NCBI RefSeq assembly: GCF_008831285.2
Contig: NC_045141.1
Coordinates: 14,556,106-14,620,105, forward strand
Direction: 5' to 3'
DNA: 64,000 bases
From: Nymphaea colorata
Lineage: Eukaryota; Streptophyta; Magnoliopsida; Nymphaeales; Nymphaeaceae
The position numbers and the translations under genes are program-made. Under the pieces are notes generated by a model. It was given only the letters and a program-made list of their open reading frames with translations. It was not told where the DNA came from and made no database searches. Shown in pieces: positions 34,635 through 47,500 of the stretch (position 1 is the first letter of the stretch; every line of letters begins with the position of its first letter).

Positions 34635-34990
34635 CAAAAATGGTGTTAAGGAACGTCAATGGATCTGATTTGCATTAGATATCCGATTGAATTGCTTCAA
34701 AAAAGTCATGTATTTAATAAGAAATTTAACATTTTTCTGACAATTAATTTGGATTTAAGAAATAACAATGATAAAATTCAAAGTTGAGTTCGGTTTTGAA
34801 TAAATATTCAATCGGATTCTGATTCAAAATAAGTTTAAGTCTGGTCTTAACATAATCAATGTATTCCGTCGTGTAATTAAAAGTTGGATCCAGATTGGGA
34901 TATAAAGTAAAAATCAAGTTCAGGTTTAATGCAGATTGTGCATTTAAAAGTTGGATTAAGGTATATAGGCTTTTTTTTGCTGTTCGCATT
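34635..34990. repeat. dispersed GGATTCGGAT-type repeat, copy 3
   Basis: Begins AACGTCAATGGATCTGATTT followed by AGATATCCGATTGAATTG, then words such as TTGGATCCAGATTGGG. Ends approximate. Confidence 0.5.
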
Positions 34991-35293
34991 TAAATGAACA
35001 TTTGACCAATTCAAATTAGACTGCTTGGCACAAAAAGCATTTCCGATCGATCACATGATCATAGTCTGTTCTACTTTTTCTTTTTTTAATTTTTTTATGT
35101 ATGGCAAAGATATATATACTGAACTCCAGATATGTGGAATGATACAGTACATTTTTCATAACTACTCTAAAAAAAAAATGCTGCCCTCAATATCTTTAAT
35201 AAATAGAACGTTTGGAGTACGCGAGTTATTGACCGTCACTCTAAGGATCAGATCTCAAGGTGTTTGAGGACGAGACAGAAGGCAAGAAGCAAT

Positions 35294-35939
35294 ATGATGA
35301 GGAAGAAATTTTCAACCTTAGCTGTGCTGTTGGCGTTTGCACTCTCCATGGTCGTCCTCCATTACTCCTACAATGGCGGTAGCACGTCCTCCTTCGCTGC
35401 ACTCACCTTCCTTCTTTCATCCGCCAACGCTAGACCCGCTTCTTTCTCACCTTCCACAGGGAACACCAAGAGCGTCGTAAATGCTCCAACTTTTCCTATA
35501 CTACATAAGCACAGTATTCATTCTCTTCTTCATGCATCGACTAAAGTAAGCTCCCAACCAGTTCATCTGACTGCTGCTGCTGCTGCTTGATCATCACTCT
35601 GTGATTCCAGAGGAAGAGGGGAGGCATTACTCGTGAGAAGAGCAGGTTGGAGAAGATGGAGGAAGGGCTTGCCAGATCGAGGGCATCCATTAGAAGGGCC
35701 ATCCTGTTCAGAAACTACACCTCTCGCAAGCGGCAGAGTTACATCCCAAGAGGCTCTGTCTACCATAACCCATACGCCTTCCATCAGTAATCAGCTCTGC
35801 ATTGCCTTCTGAGAAAGAAGAGTACTCAGTTCATCTTCCTAGCTGAATTTCTCATGCGTTTGCTCTGTTGCCATTTGAACCTTACCATTGGTTCCTACTC
35901 TTTTAATTTGAAAACTGAGGCATGCTTATTGCTTATCAC

Positions 35940-36013
<74 letters not shown>

Positions 36014-37948
36014 TGTGTGGGTGTTTCTTACAGAGAACATTTTAAAATACAAAGACAAAGAAACTGATTTCAATTCTAATTTACTGAAGTACTTGGCAGT
36101 GACCTTCTAAGATTTTGTTCCATTAGTTTTCTAAGAAGTCACTCAGAATTAATCGCATATCAGTAGCCATGTACCACATATTGGCACTTCCTTTTAAGTT
36201 TCTTTCAGAAAAATAGAATCCACCTAGTTTCAGCCTTTAGATATTAGCAGATCAAATTCGAATTGGATATACTCTTCATCATGTCTGTTTTTTTTTTTAT
36301 ATTTATGTATTCAGATTTGATTGCAAATGAAGAAAAGTCATATCTAAATCTAAAATCCAATTTCACGGTATAAATCCTATTCCAAGCTGATTTTTACGTT
36401 CATATCTAAATCCAAATCCAAATTTTGAAATATAAGATATTTATTTAAAATTAAATCCAATCCAAATCCAAAACAGAGTCCGATCGGATGTCAATTCTTA
36501 CATCTGAATTCAATCCAATTTCTTAATTGGATATTAATTTTTTTTCTGCATCCATTTTTTTCGGAACAGTTTGATCGGATGTCCGATTCAATAGGCTAAA
36601 TTGAAATCCTTAATTCTAATCAGAATCTTGGTGTTGCAGAAGCTACATAGAGATGGAGAAGAGGTTGAAGATATGGGTCTATAAAGAAGGTGAACCACCT
36701 TTAGTCCATGATGGTCCATATAGTGATATATATTCGATCGAGGGCCAATTCATCAACGAGATGGACCAACATGGTCCCTTAATCGCCAACAATGCTGAAG
36801 AAGCATTGGTCTATTTCCTTCCCTTCAGTGTCACCATAATGGTTCGCTTCGTCTACAAAAAGCGTTCTTATGATATGGCACCTCTCCAAACGATAGTAAG
36901 AGATTATATCCAACTCATCTCAACTCTGTACACATATTGGAATCGGACCAAAGGCGCAGATCATTTCATGCTCTCCTGCGACGACTGGGTAAAGATTGTC
37001 CGCCATTTTCTTCCTTTGATCATACTTCCTGCATTATTGTTCTATCTGTAATGATTATAAATCTGAACATGGAATGGAGCTAAATATATAACCTCTGAAA
37101 GTGGAGATCTAATGAACATTGTGTTTTTGAAATATATATGTTCCAAAAACATCTGAATTATTAGCAGAGGTTCGTGATGCTGCCAGTTAACAGTTTATTG
37201 TCATGGATGAAATTTTGTCTTTGTTTTATTGTTTGTCGCGCCATAAACATCTTCAGTTTTGCTTTGTCTTGATGTTCAGGCACCGTATGCTGCTAGAAAA
37301 GACCAAGATCTCTTTAGGAACTCCATTAGAGTCCTCTGCAATGCCAACAGCTCGGAAGGCTTCAATCCAAAGAAGGATGTCCCTCTCCCAGAGTTTAACA
37401 TCAGGAACTTTGAGCTCCCAGCTCCCATTGATAATTCATCCCCACCTTCATCGAAAACCATCTTGGCATTTTTTGCAGGAGGTAACCATGGTGCCATTAG
37501 ACACGAGCTTCTCCAACAATGGAAGGGCAAGGACTCACAAGTTCTCGTCTTTCATCGCCTACCAAAAGGCCAAAACTACACAGAGCTCATGCTCAAGTCG
37601 AAATACTGCCTCTGCCCAAGTGGGTATGAAGTGGCCAGTCCCAGAATCACTGAAGCCATACTTGTTGGCTGTGTTCCTGTGCTGATATCTGAAAGCTACG
37701 TTCTTCCCTTCAGTGATGTTCTTGACTGGTCCCAGTTCTCTTTGTCGATTCCGGTTTCCAGGATACCTGAGATCAAGGAGATTCTTAGCGCCATTCCTGA
37801 AAGCATATACTTGAAGTTGCAGTCAAACGTCTTGAAAGTTCAGAGGCACTTTGTGATTAATCGTCCCCCGAAGAGGTTCGATGTTATGCACATGTTGTTT
37901 CATTCCATATGGCTCAGGAGACTGAATGTGAGACTGCATGATCTCTAG
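35294..37948 (+). CDS. GT47 exostosin-family glycosyltransferase, copy D
   Basis: Same family and predicted Golgi role as copy B. Exons 35294-35545, 35611-35786, 36640-36988 and 37280-37948 join in frame to 481 residues. Two ATGs are adjacent (35294 and 35297); I chose the first. The frame also opens at a non-ATG codon upstream, which I rejected. Hydrophobic anchor at about residues 7-24. The stem is Ser/Ala/Thr-rich but not Pro-repetitive. Conserved motifs: MEKRLKIWVYKEGEPP, HFMLSCDDW (Asp for His in the usual CHDW), CLCPSGYEVASPR and FSDVLDW. GCVPVLISESYV replaces the array's PISDGYV and is nearer the plant family consensus. Intron 1 is only 65 bp. Intron 2 carries a 70-bp TA tract and an inverted dispersed repeat. 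It is the most diverged array member. Confidence 0.91.
35942..36011. repeat. (TA)n microsatellite in intron 2 of copy D
   Basis: 70-bp TA run well inside the intron, away from both splice sites. Confidence 0.95.
36240..36600. repeat. dispersed GGATTCGGAT-type repeat, copy 4 (inverted, intronic)
   Basis: Reads as the reverse complement of the other copies (ATCCAAATCCAAATTTTG, CCGATCGGATGTCAATTC). It lies inside intron 2 of copy D and ends about 40 bases before the acceptor. Confidence 0.55.
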
Positions 37949-38942
37949 ACATCTCTCTCTTCTTACCCTTTGCAGTTCTTAGTTTCCAATTTATTTTCTC
38001 TTCTGCAATAGGGAAAGTTTTCAAGAACATACTGGTGATTATGAAAAATTCACCTGATTCTTCTTGTGTCTGTATAGGTCAATGGATCCTGGCTTTCTCT
38101 CATTCAAGTCGGCTATTGAAGTTGTGAAAACTATTTGAAATAGACAGCTTGTATGACGGCCCTTTTGGGACAAAAAGGAACTGTATTTGGAGTCTGTTTG
38201 GTGGGTGTGGGGGTTGCATCAAATACTTGATGAATGGAATGTTTCATTGACATATAGGTAAAAGTTTTACGGCATTCAAGTACGATGGATCATCAAGCAC
38301 CTACACCTTAAAAACTGTTCAAATAACAGAACAATAGCTTTAATTTTTGTTGGAACCATCTCGTATTTCAGATGGAGTGCCAACATGAAAGGAATTTTTC
38401 AAGGGACGCATGCTCTTCCAAAGAGCTTACTAAGTTTAGAGATCTCATATCCGTTTTTCTGCTGAATCTCGCACAAAATCATACAGAAACATGAGAAAAC
38501 GAAGATTCAAGTCACTGAACTCTAAGAACATTCGGATAAAAAAAATGCCAACAGTTTGTCTTTCCTTTAAAATCAATCAGCAACTTCTGTTTCCATAGCC
38601 CTTGCTCGGGTTGCTCGGGTTGCTCTGGTTGAGATCTGAATAGTGACTTACATAAGAAGAATGACAACTGGTTGTCATTACAACGGCTGCCATCTTCCAT
38701 AATCTTTGAGCGTAGGTCAAAGCACCAGGGCACCCGCTAGTTCTCATTATAAAGAAGCCACCATTAGGTGTAGGGCTGTACGCCGACAAATAGGCGAAAA
38801 ATCGTCCCACTTTGGTGTGGTGGGAAGTGGGGAAAGCGGCTGCCTTCATAGTCATAATTCATAACCTCGGTACTTCTGCCTCATCTGTTCCAAGATTCTG
38901 TCCCCTTGCTGCTTTTGTTGTGGGGAAGGTGGGGGAGGAAGG
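37949..38942. other. copy D 3' region and leader of the CDC26-like gene
   Basis: No further coding region. The last part (about 38640-38940) is more GC-rich and is probably promoter plus 5' leader of the small gene that follows. GCTCGGGTTGCTCGGGTTGC at 38605 is a tiny tandem repeat. Confidence 0.45.
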
Positions 38943-39131
38943 ATGATGAGGAGGAAGCCAACCAGGATAGAGATGAATGCGGAGGAAGATGGGCAGGAAC
39001 TGGAGGAATCCAAGAAGAAGCAGCAGCAACAGCAACGGTTTCCGAAGACCCCCACGCAGGCAACGACTCTCCTCCATCATCTCCAAGGCAACAAGGATTC
39101 CAAGCGTCAGAGGATCGGCCTCTCTGACTAG
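38943..39131 (+). CDS. CDC26: CDC26-like subunit of the anaphase-promoting complex
   Basis: A 62-residue intronless frame. It starts MMRRKPTRIEM, matching the highly conserved N-terminus of CDC26/APC12 (MLRRKPTR in animals), and ends QRIGLSD, resembling the C-terminus I associate with plant CDC26. In the known family this N-terminus inserts into the TPR groove of APC6/CDC16 and stabilises the complex that ubiquitinates cyclins. The middle is hydrophilic with a Lys/Gln run. Of the two adjacent ATGs (38943, 38946), the first aligns with the family start. Longer open frames on the opposite strand are leucine/proline-rich shadows. It lies 1 kb after copy D and convergent to the clathrin adaptor gene. 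The main doubt is the short length. Confidence 0.78.
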   Translation: MMRRKPTRIEMNAEEDGQELEESKKKQQQQQRFPKTPTQATTLLHHLQGNKDSKRQRIGLSD

Positions 39132-41559
39132 TCCCATTACCTTCTTATCAACCCTCATCTTCTGGTAAAGCATCTTCGTGGCCATCTCTCTCCTTATTGT
39201 TCATCACCCACGTCGTCGCTGGTTGTTCCTTTTTCTTAGGTTAATTGCTACTTGTTTATCGTTTCCCTTTTTCACTGTGGAGACGCACCGCGCTGGTCGT
39301 GTCTCTCAAGGATAAGTCTATGCAATTTTGATGTTCAAGTTGAGAAATTGTAATTCAACTCTAAGCTTGTGGAATCCATCCTCACTACCTCATAGATGAA
39401 CGTCAATGGTTGCTTTCTGGAGAATAAACTTTATTCACCTGAAACTTGGAAATGGAAACCTGCCTCCATCTTGACTGCAAGTACCAAAGAACTTGAACAA
39501 TTATGCTCTACCTAGCTGCATCTGCATGTCGTTGGAAAGAAGACATGGTTGTAATATGAAGTGTGCACCTCACTTATTCCTTTTAAGTTATTAGATTTTA
39601 GGAAGGATAGAGCAGCAGGAAACAAAACGTATTGCATTTAACGAGTTGTGGAACAGAAGTGGAACTGAGAATCTAGAAACTTGGTAATGAATTTTGCAGT
39701 TTTAGTTGCCTGAGTTAAAGGACTTTGTTTGGCCTCATCCTTCTCCCTCGTCAATAAGTAAAGGCATTGAAACATAACAGAGGTTGTCAGGTCAATATAC
39801 GTACAATGATGTAAATCAAGATTGCAGGTTCTATTATTTGTTTCTCTCCAACCGTCATTTATTGAGAAATCTGGTGTCTGTTTTGAAAAGAGAACTGAAG
39901 TTTCTTAAAGTGAACCAGTGCAGAGAAAAAGGGAGGACAATGGAAGGGGAAAGCTTCACGATATATGTCTCAGATTGTGGTTTCTTCTTGTTCAACAAAT
40001 TGCTTAGGACTTGGAGGCAAATAATTAAAGCCTAGGATTCATTGTTGTTACTGAAACAGCAGTTGTAAGAATTTCCTCTGAGGAGCTTCTTTTTCCTTCT
40101 TCTTGGTCAACTATTTGCTTTAGTGCAAAAATGATTGACAAGGAGACAAATTCAGCTACCCGGATGCCACTTCCTCTTCTCAGCAAATTGCATAGGAATC
40201 AGAGAGGAAGAGATAACAACTAGGATTCACTTATTACTTAGTAGCTTTAGAAAATTCCTATTGAGGAACTTCTTTTTTCCTAAACCAACTAGTTTCTTGG
40301 CATCCATATTTTCAGTTAGTAGTATTACATATAAGACATGTAACTGTATTCTGTATAGGAGCCAGTGACACTACTAAATGGTGCTCTTATTGGAAAATCT
40401 CATTTCTTTCCAAAGAAATTAGAGTGAACCTCTTGTTGTTTACTTTTATGGTCCTATATGCTCATGCAGATCCTAAATATTTTCGCAAGATTCTGATAAA
40501 GATGAATAAAAATGAGAGAAGGTAGCAGAAAGACGTGTATATAGATGCTTCAACATCCATAGTATCTACTAATTAATGTATATCTTCAAAAAGCATAAGC
40601 AAACTTATTCAGGTATACATTGTTTTTTTAATTGAAATATTGCGAAACTTTGGTTCTTTGGTTGAGACCCAATTTCAAACACTTCCTGAAGAAACAAGGA
40701 GTAGCTATTTTTTTTCCAAATTATATGGATATTGGAGAGGCAGCAATGCTGTCTTCGGACGCCTCAACAAAAGAGTATCTTTGAGCCTTAATGTTTCTTG
40801 TAGACCTCCATTTTCAAGCAATTTTGCCTTTGAAAATTTGACTCTGTTTTAGCGCAAGATAGTTACTCAATCCTCTCCCATACAAAACATTATTTGACAA
40901 AACTTGTGAGCTACAAAAGACACCCAAATGTGAGCTCTTCAAGGTCGTTGGGTGCTTATACTACCCACCCATACAGTCAGTCAATCGACATGCAAATTAA
41001 AGTATTTTCATAAAAAGGAAACGGAAACTTGTCATCGAAGGTCCAAATTGCCGCAGATAAGATCACTAAAAACGTATATGATTCCATTTCACAATCTATT
41101 TGTGTTCAACATTTTTTTAAACTTACCACTCCCTTTTATTTATGTTTTTTAACCAAAAAAACATGATTTTTAAGCTTAACTGTGATGCATTTCAGCTATT
41201 AATTTCGGATAACCAAAATAGCACGTGCAAACAATGAGAGAGAAAGAAAGAGAGAGAGAGAGAGAGATCCAATGCCCATAGCATATAACTTATCCAATCG
41301 AAAGAATAAGAATAGATAGTGCATACCAATATTACAGATGGGGATGAATGCAATTGGAAATTGCAGAGCCCCCGACACCAGGCTTACTCGACTTCAATAA
41401 GTTTCACTCGGCACAGATATTCTTACAACTGATAGTGATATCGTACACCTCCCTCTCTCTTCATCCTCTTCTTCCTCCTAAATACCATATAATTTGAATG
41501 TAAAAAATTGAAATCTGTTGCTAACCCGACATATCTCTCCCCAATCTCCCATGAGTTGC
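39132..41559. other. intergenic between CDC26-like and clathrin adaptor genes
   Basis: Presumed 3' untranslated sequences of both convergent genes, with no further gene recognised. A weak direct repeat (ACTAGGATTCA/GAGGAACTTCTTTTT-type words) lies at 40030-40290. An AG run at 41236-41268 lies about 290 bases beyond the adaptor stop codon. Confidence 0.5.
41236..41268. repeat. (AG)n microsatellite
   Basis: Nearly pure AG run downstream of the adaptor gene's stop codon. Confidence 0.88.
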
Positions 41560-44500
41560 TTAAATCAGAGTACCATGTGAACCGTAAGCTGGAACAGGCA
41601 TGCCTGGTCCATAAGAATGAACTCCAATGCCACCATATGGATTACCAAACGGGTTGAGCGGCTGTTGCTGTTGACCGAGCATCATCTGCTGCTGCTGCTG
41701 AAACATGAAAGCTTGCTGCTGCTGTAAAGCTGCCATCTGAACAGCATGAGGCGGAGCAATTGCATTTGATGCATAAAATGGATCATGAACAGTACGCTGC
41801 ATCTCAAAGGGGTTGGAAGCCTCCTGCCATGGATGGTAGCTGCCGTTCTGGTTTGCCCTCTTGGAGATGGCATCATCATATAAGCTGTCCAGTGTAAGCT
41901 TGTCCAATCCTCCAGCCTGTTCACGAGTAAAGGGTATTGTCAAGATCACTCTGGAACGGGTTAGAACTGGGCAACAATTTAAGCAGATACTGTTTGACGA
42001 GCCAGTTTGTTCAGACTCACTGGCCTTGTCGGATCTCGCGTTGTTTCATGTCCCTATGTGCAAGTGCAACAACTGTGGTTCTACATTATTGTACGTCGAC
42101 TTTAAGCTAACACCATCTAATGAGCTCAAGTTGATTCTCTATGTGCTATTCAATTTTCCTTTTATGGATTCTGTCAATTGGCAGTTTGTTGAGAACGGTT
42201 TTCCAAGCCTTGCCAAAATACACAACTAGTGGCAGGATTTAGTAGTCAGTTACAGAAAAGAGCATAAGTTTACAAACCGTAAAACTGATTATGTCTGAGA
42301 AATTTGAAGGTAATTTTAATAAAGCTGCTAGATAGAGTATGAAAGTGCAGAATGCCTTTTTCAGGTGAATATAGAGCAGGAAGCAAAAGCAAGTGAGAAG
42401 TATTAGCGATTACTCGAAAGAAGAAAAGCATGTCATCGGCATATCTAAGTTTAACAACTATTAATCCTTTTTCAATTTAAGGTATTATGGTACAAAGAAC
42501 ATACATTTTTTAATTAAATTTTTATCTGGTTTATATGTTTGTATAAAATTAGCATTCACTATAGAATACTCGTTATCATGGTTTAGCAGACCAAAAGGGC
42601 TTGTAATATTACACAGCAAATAATAGATGAATAAGGGTCAACAAGTATTATACCTAGCAGAGGTTTTCCTTCAAGGTTCAGCCACGTACAGTTTTGGACA
42701 TACCAGAAGCGACAAATTTGCATGCACTTAGAAACACATCTCCCTTAGAAGGTCCGAAAATAGTTAATTATGGAGGTCCACAGTTTCCCATACTAAGGCT
42801 TCTGCTAGGCGCTTCCACAAAAGCACCTTACTTTCTATGACATTCAATAAATAGAAAAATTTACATTTTCCATTTTACTTTATGCTGCCTAGGAGAACTT
42901 ATTGGTTATAAGGGACATTGCATAGCTATAGCTGGTCAGGTGGATTGAGGGCAAGAAAAGAATGTGTCGTCAATTCAATTATCATAGACGCGATGCCTTT
43001 ATATTAAATTAAGTAAAAATACTTATTAGATGACAACCATTGGGCTTGCACCAGACATTGATGCAGGGAAGAGGCAAGCTCCATCTCTCATCTGGGTGGT
43101 AGAAAAACTTCCGTTGCACACTCGGAAGAAGAGACCCTATTGAAATGAATACCTTGTTGCTTTCACCTTCCATTACTTTGCATTTCGTAGGCATGAAATA
43201 TATTACAAGAACTTAAAATTCAGAGTGGACCTATGAGATAAATTTACGAAATCAGGCAAACACAACTGCGGCTTTGACCCAAAACATTATAAACCCGATA
43301 TTACTAAAAAGATAAAAAGTGGTCTCCTTTTTCTATGACTTCTTTCAGATGATCGGCTTAAAATCCGGTTAAGCCTTTGACCAAAAAAATGGCACAAATA
43401 TTATAAACGTAAAGGAAAGTTTAGTACCAGTTTGCTGTCTACCAGAACACCATCATTGGAACTTGGAGTAGTCACAAGCGCCAACTCCCAACCAGTGGTC
43501 GTGGTTGCCGGATCAAGGCCAGCTGGTTTTGGATCTGCTCATAGATAATAAGAGAATTTAAATTATTTGATCAAAACCATCTTAAATTTATTTTCTCAAT
43601 TAAAAACTAACCAGAAGGAACAATCGCCAGTGCTAGAGCATTCTTCTCATCAAGGACTGATGCATTGGGACTGGGATCTTGCAACCCCTACGAACAATTG
43701 AATCCGACAAGGCACGTTGGCATAAGAATAAGCAAAAATAACAAGAACCACAACTGAGCGTTGAGTAGGAGAATTACTAATAAGTCAACTGGCTCAGATT
43801 TAGGAGTCTCCATTTTTACTGGCTCCTCTACTGGTTGTGAGGATGGAACAGGTGATTCCGGTTTCTCCTGCTGGACATCCTGTACCTCTGGCAGCTTCTT
43901 ATACTCTAGAGCAAGAACAACTTTAGAAGCATCCTTCCCATCACTTGCCTGACTCCAAAAAAAAAAAAGAAAACAGAAATGGCATTATGATGAGAATTAT
44001 TTCATGAAGCCCACAAGAAGGTTTGTCTGGAAAATTAGAGACAATCACAAATACTCCTAAATATTTTCAACACGAATCTGGAATGGCATAATGCACTTCA
44101 ACGAATCAATAGGCATAAGTAATCACCTTTGTTTCCATATTATCGTATCACTTAGCTTTGTGAAAGCAAGGTGAAGATAAAATGAAAAAATGAAAGAGAA
44201 AAGAGGAAAAACAAATCATAACGAAGAAAGTGACTAAAATAATGACAGGCAATACAGAATTTTTTGTTTTATAAAGGAGGAAAAAATACATTTCACATCA
44301 TCAACAAATTTGAGAATAAAGAAAACCCTGCTTTACTTCCAAAAGAAACAGATTAGGGATCCGTAGTGAGGAAATTTCATGGATGAAGTTTCTGAAATAT
44401 ACTATCCCTCTTTAGTACGTTTAGTACTTTACCCAACAACTTTTACCTAAAACCTATCAATATCCTTCATGCAGCATCATGGTCCTCTATCACAAACCTC

Positions 44501-47500
44501 TAGTTGCAGATATTATATACGAACAAAATTATGCCTATACCGTATCTCTCTTGACTGATGAAGCACGTGGAGCTTCTTTCACGTAATCCTCCATTGCTGT
44601 AAGGAATGATGCAGGTGGCTGCATCAAGTAGCCAGGAAATAAAATGCCAATTATTACTCATTTTGAACAAATAGAAACCCAACAATAGTATTTACACAGA
44701 ACATTTTGAGAATTAAAAAGAAAAGGAATAGGTAACAGCATAAGGCACCTGTTCAATCTTGACAAACTTTTCTCCACGCCCAACATCAAGGCCCTTGCAT
44801 ACTTCATAAAACTTTGACAAATTCTCAGCCTACAATAAACAATGAGACAGGTTCGTGAAACCGCAAATAAATAAGAACATAGGAACACAGTAGAATAATG
44901 CTTCCGACAGTACCTGCTGTCCAGATCTTCGGTAGATATCAAGAGCTCTGACAGCATCATGACGTTGCATCTCAAAGAACTGCAATGGTGTGAGATATCA
45001 AGGCATCATTTAAGATTCTCACTTATCACAATAAATGTCACAAAAGACGCTGAATTTACCTTATCAATCAGATTGATTGTGCCATCGCTTATAGCATTAT
45101 AAATCTTTATAGTTTCTCGAGCAACCTATACCATAATACCAAAAAAAAAAAGACAGAGAATGAGAAAACTAACTTGTGCTACAAGGATGAGATCTATCAC
45201 TGTGGCCCTTTGGTACAAATTCAATTTCTCCTTCTCACGGACTAATATATGAAAATTCACAAATAAAACTTAAAAGCATGACTTCAAGAAGTAACATAAT
45301 GAAACAACAAAACAGCATTGGGGTGCCCCTGGACCCGATGGTTCAGCAATTATTACCATTGAAAGTGCTAACTGGATGACAAAATTATATACAGCAGCTC
45401 CTTGAGGCTGAAGACACAACAACACAAATATACTTTTAGTGAAAAATATACTTTTAGTGAAAGCAACAATTATGTGTAATGACTAGAATAGGCCTCAAAA
45501 GCCCGGTGAAGAAATTATAAGTGCGTAAAATTGTTACCTGGCAAGCAAGAAGCCGGTGTAGAAGCTGTTGCATTGCAGGCAACTGATCAAGTAAATCACC
45601 TGTGTCCAGGTCCCTTGTTCTCTGCCAATAAAATTATAGTGCATTCATATACGGTTGTGCCCTTTAATGTAGCAAGGCTTTATCAAGCAAGAATCAAAAT
45701 AAATAAAAAAAATAAGCAGATATAATGGGGAATAAAGCTTCAGTTTTTTATTTAAGCAGTCGAATCATAAATTTCACCACAACAAACATTCGGACATTAA
45801 ATATGCCTTCTACCTATCAATGTTTAGTTTTTAATTTTTTTTCATTTTATGCGTTTGGGAAGGATGAATCGATCCCCCAAATAAGTATACAAAATTCCAC
45901 AAAAAACCCGCAAAATTCCACAAAAAAACCTGCAAAAATCAAGACTGGCTTGTCCAGCCATGTCACTGTATCCATGTCCGGCATGTCGACACGGGTACTG
46001 CAGCCTTCCGGATAGGTCTGTGAGCTTAAGATGTGCCAAAACAGGTTCAGAACTCGAACACATGAAGATGATGGAAAGCTAGAGCTCAATAAAATGCTTA
46101 CTGGTCCGTCTGTCTCGATGTCATACTTGAGAACACGAAAGCATTCCAATTTCTCTTCCAGAAACAATGCATAAACCCTTACCCATGCAGAGTAGTCCCA
46201 TGCTAAACATAAGATTATGAAAAGTAAGATCAGAACATGCCTTAAACTTGAAGTTTTATTATCAAATAGCATCAAAATGAGATTACCATTTGGACTTGAG
46301 TCATCCTTAAAATGGGACAAATTGAGCATATGGCCCCTGTTTCTGCTGTAGTTTATAAGTTCTTCACGAAAAGTGGGATCTACTTCTCTCAAAGCACGAT
46401 GGATAACAATAAGGGTCTTCAATGCAACCTGAGGTACAAAACAATTAATTTCAGTGACATTGATGGCACCAAACTAGTAGCAAATTCAGACAATAAATAG
46501 CGATCACGAATTCAAATTTAGGGCCAATATTCAAGCTGCCTTTACATCTAGAAGCGACTGCTGCAACTATGATTTTGGTTTTGTTATGAAAGCTTCTGAT
46601 ATAAAAGCAACTAATTAATCAGCCCGCAACTTGAGATTTTAAATACAAATTTTAAGGAAATTAACATCCACCCTGAACTAAGAAGCACCAAAGCTGCCAC
46701 AGAAAATGCTGTAAACTTTTTTCAATATGTTTAAACCAGCATTACAGTCAGCAATCTTTTCCACTCAAGCTTCCCTATCCATCAAATGTACTAAATTTAT
46801 GTCACATGGGTGCTGCCAATACACTGTCGTACCTGAGATGGGCGTACCTAGTTCAGGCTCACACCAAGTTCAGCTGTCAATGGTCAATGTTTATTATATT
46901 TCTTGTTCTAGTTTGAATGCATGTTTTTAACTTTGTCGATGTAAACTACATATATTTGTATATACATATACACCCTTTTGTCACCTGCACCCAAGTTTTT
47001 GTAAAAATGGTACACCTGCAACCGCATTCAAACCCATGCGACTTGGTATTCAATGAATAAAAGGTTAACCAACATCAAGCACATTTATCAATCAGCAGAA
47101 AAATAATCATCTGCCACTTATTACTAGGCGCCTGAATTTCTCCCTATTTCAACATGGAGACCATCCAAGAATGGGCACCTCCATATCAATTACAAGGATG
47201 GAATCACAGACCATTCCTTTTTCATCAGTAGGGGCCTGGTAAGAGAAGAACGCAGTCGGCAAACACTACGAATTCAGTTATGTATATACCAACTGAATCC
47301 TCAACTTTATAATTCAATCAGCAACAGATACACAGATGAAATGAATTTCAGATGGAAAATCATTTTTCTAGATTCTGTTGCGGTGGATTCCTACTGAGCT
47401 TTGTTTCAACAGCATGACCATCCGGTTACTCTAAATATAGAAATTCACTTTCATCTATGTTTTGTTTGCTTGCCGCTGGATCACTTAGTTTTGGAAAACC

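Larger units (their letters stand above)
33301..35293. other. intergenic upstream of copy D
   Basis: No gene recognised. A CT-rich tract lies at 33590-33641 and a GGATTCGGAT-type repeat at 34635-34990. A TATATATA word at about 35110 lies about 180 bases before the copy D start and could be a TATA box. Confidence 0.45.

Noticed and set aside
38852-39185. Minus-strand frames up to 108 codons
   Set aside because: Leu/Pro-rich shadows of the CDC26-like coding strand with no recognisable domain.
45842-46063. Continuation of an open frame past the KYDIETDGP exon of the clathrin adaptor
   Set aside because: Clear GT donor at 46101-46100. The rest is intron with small CAAAATTCCAC repeats.
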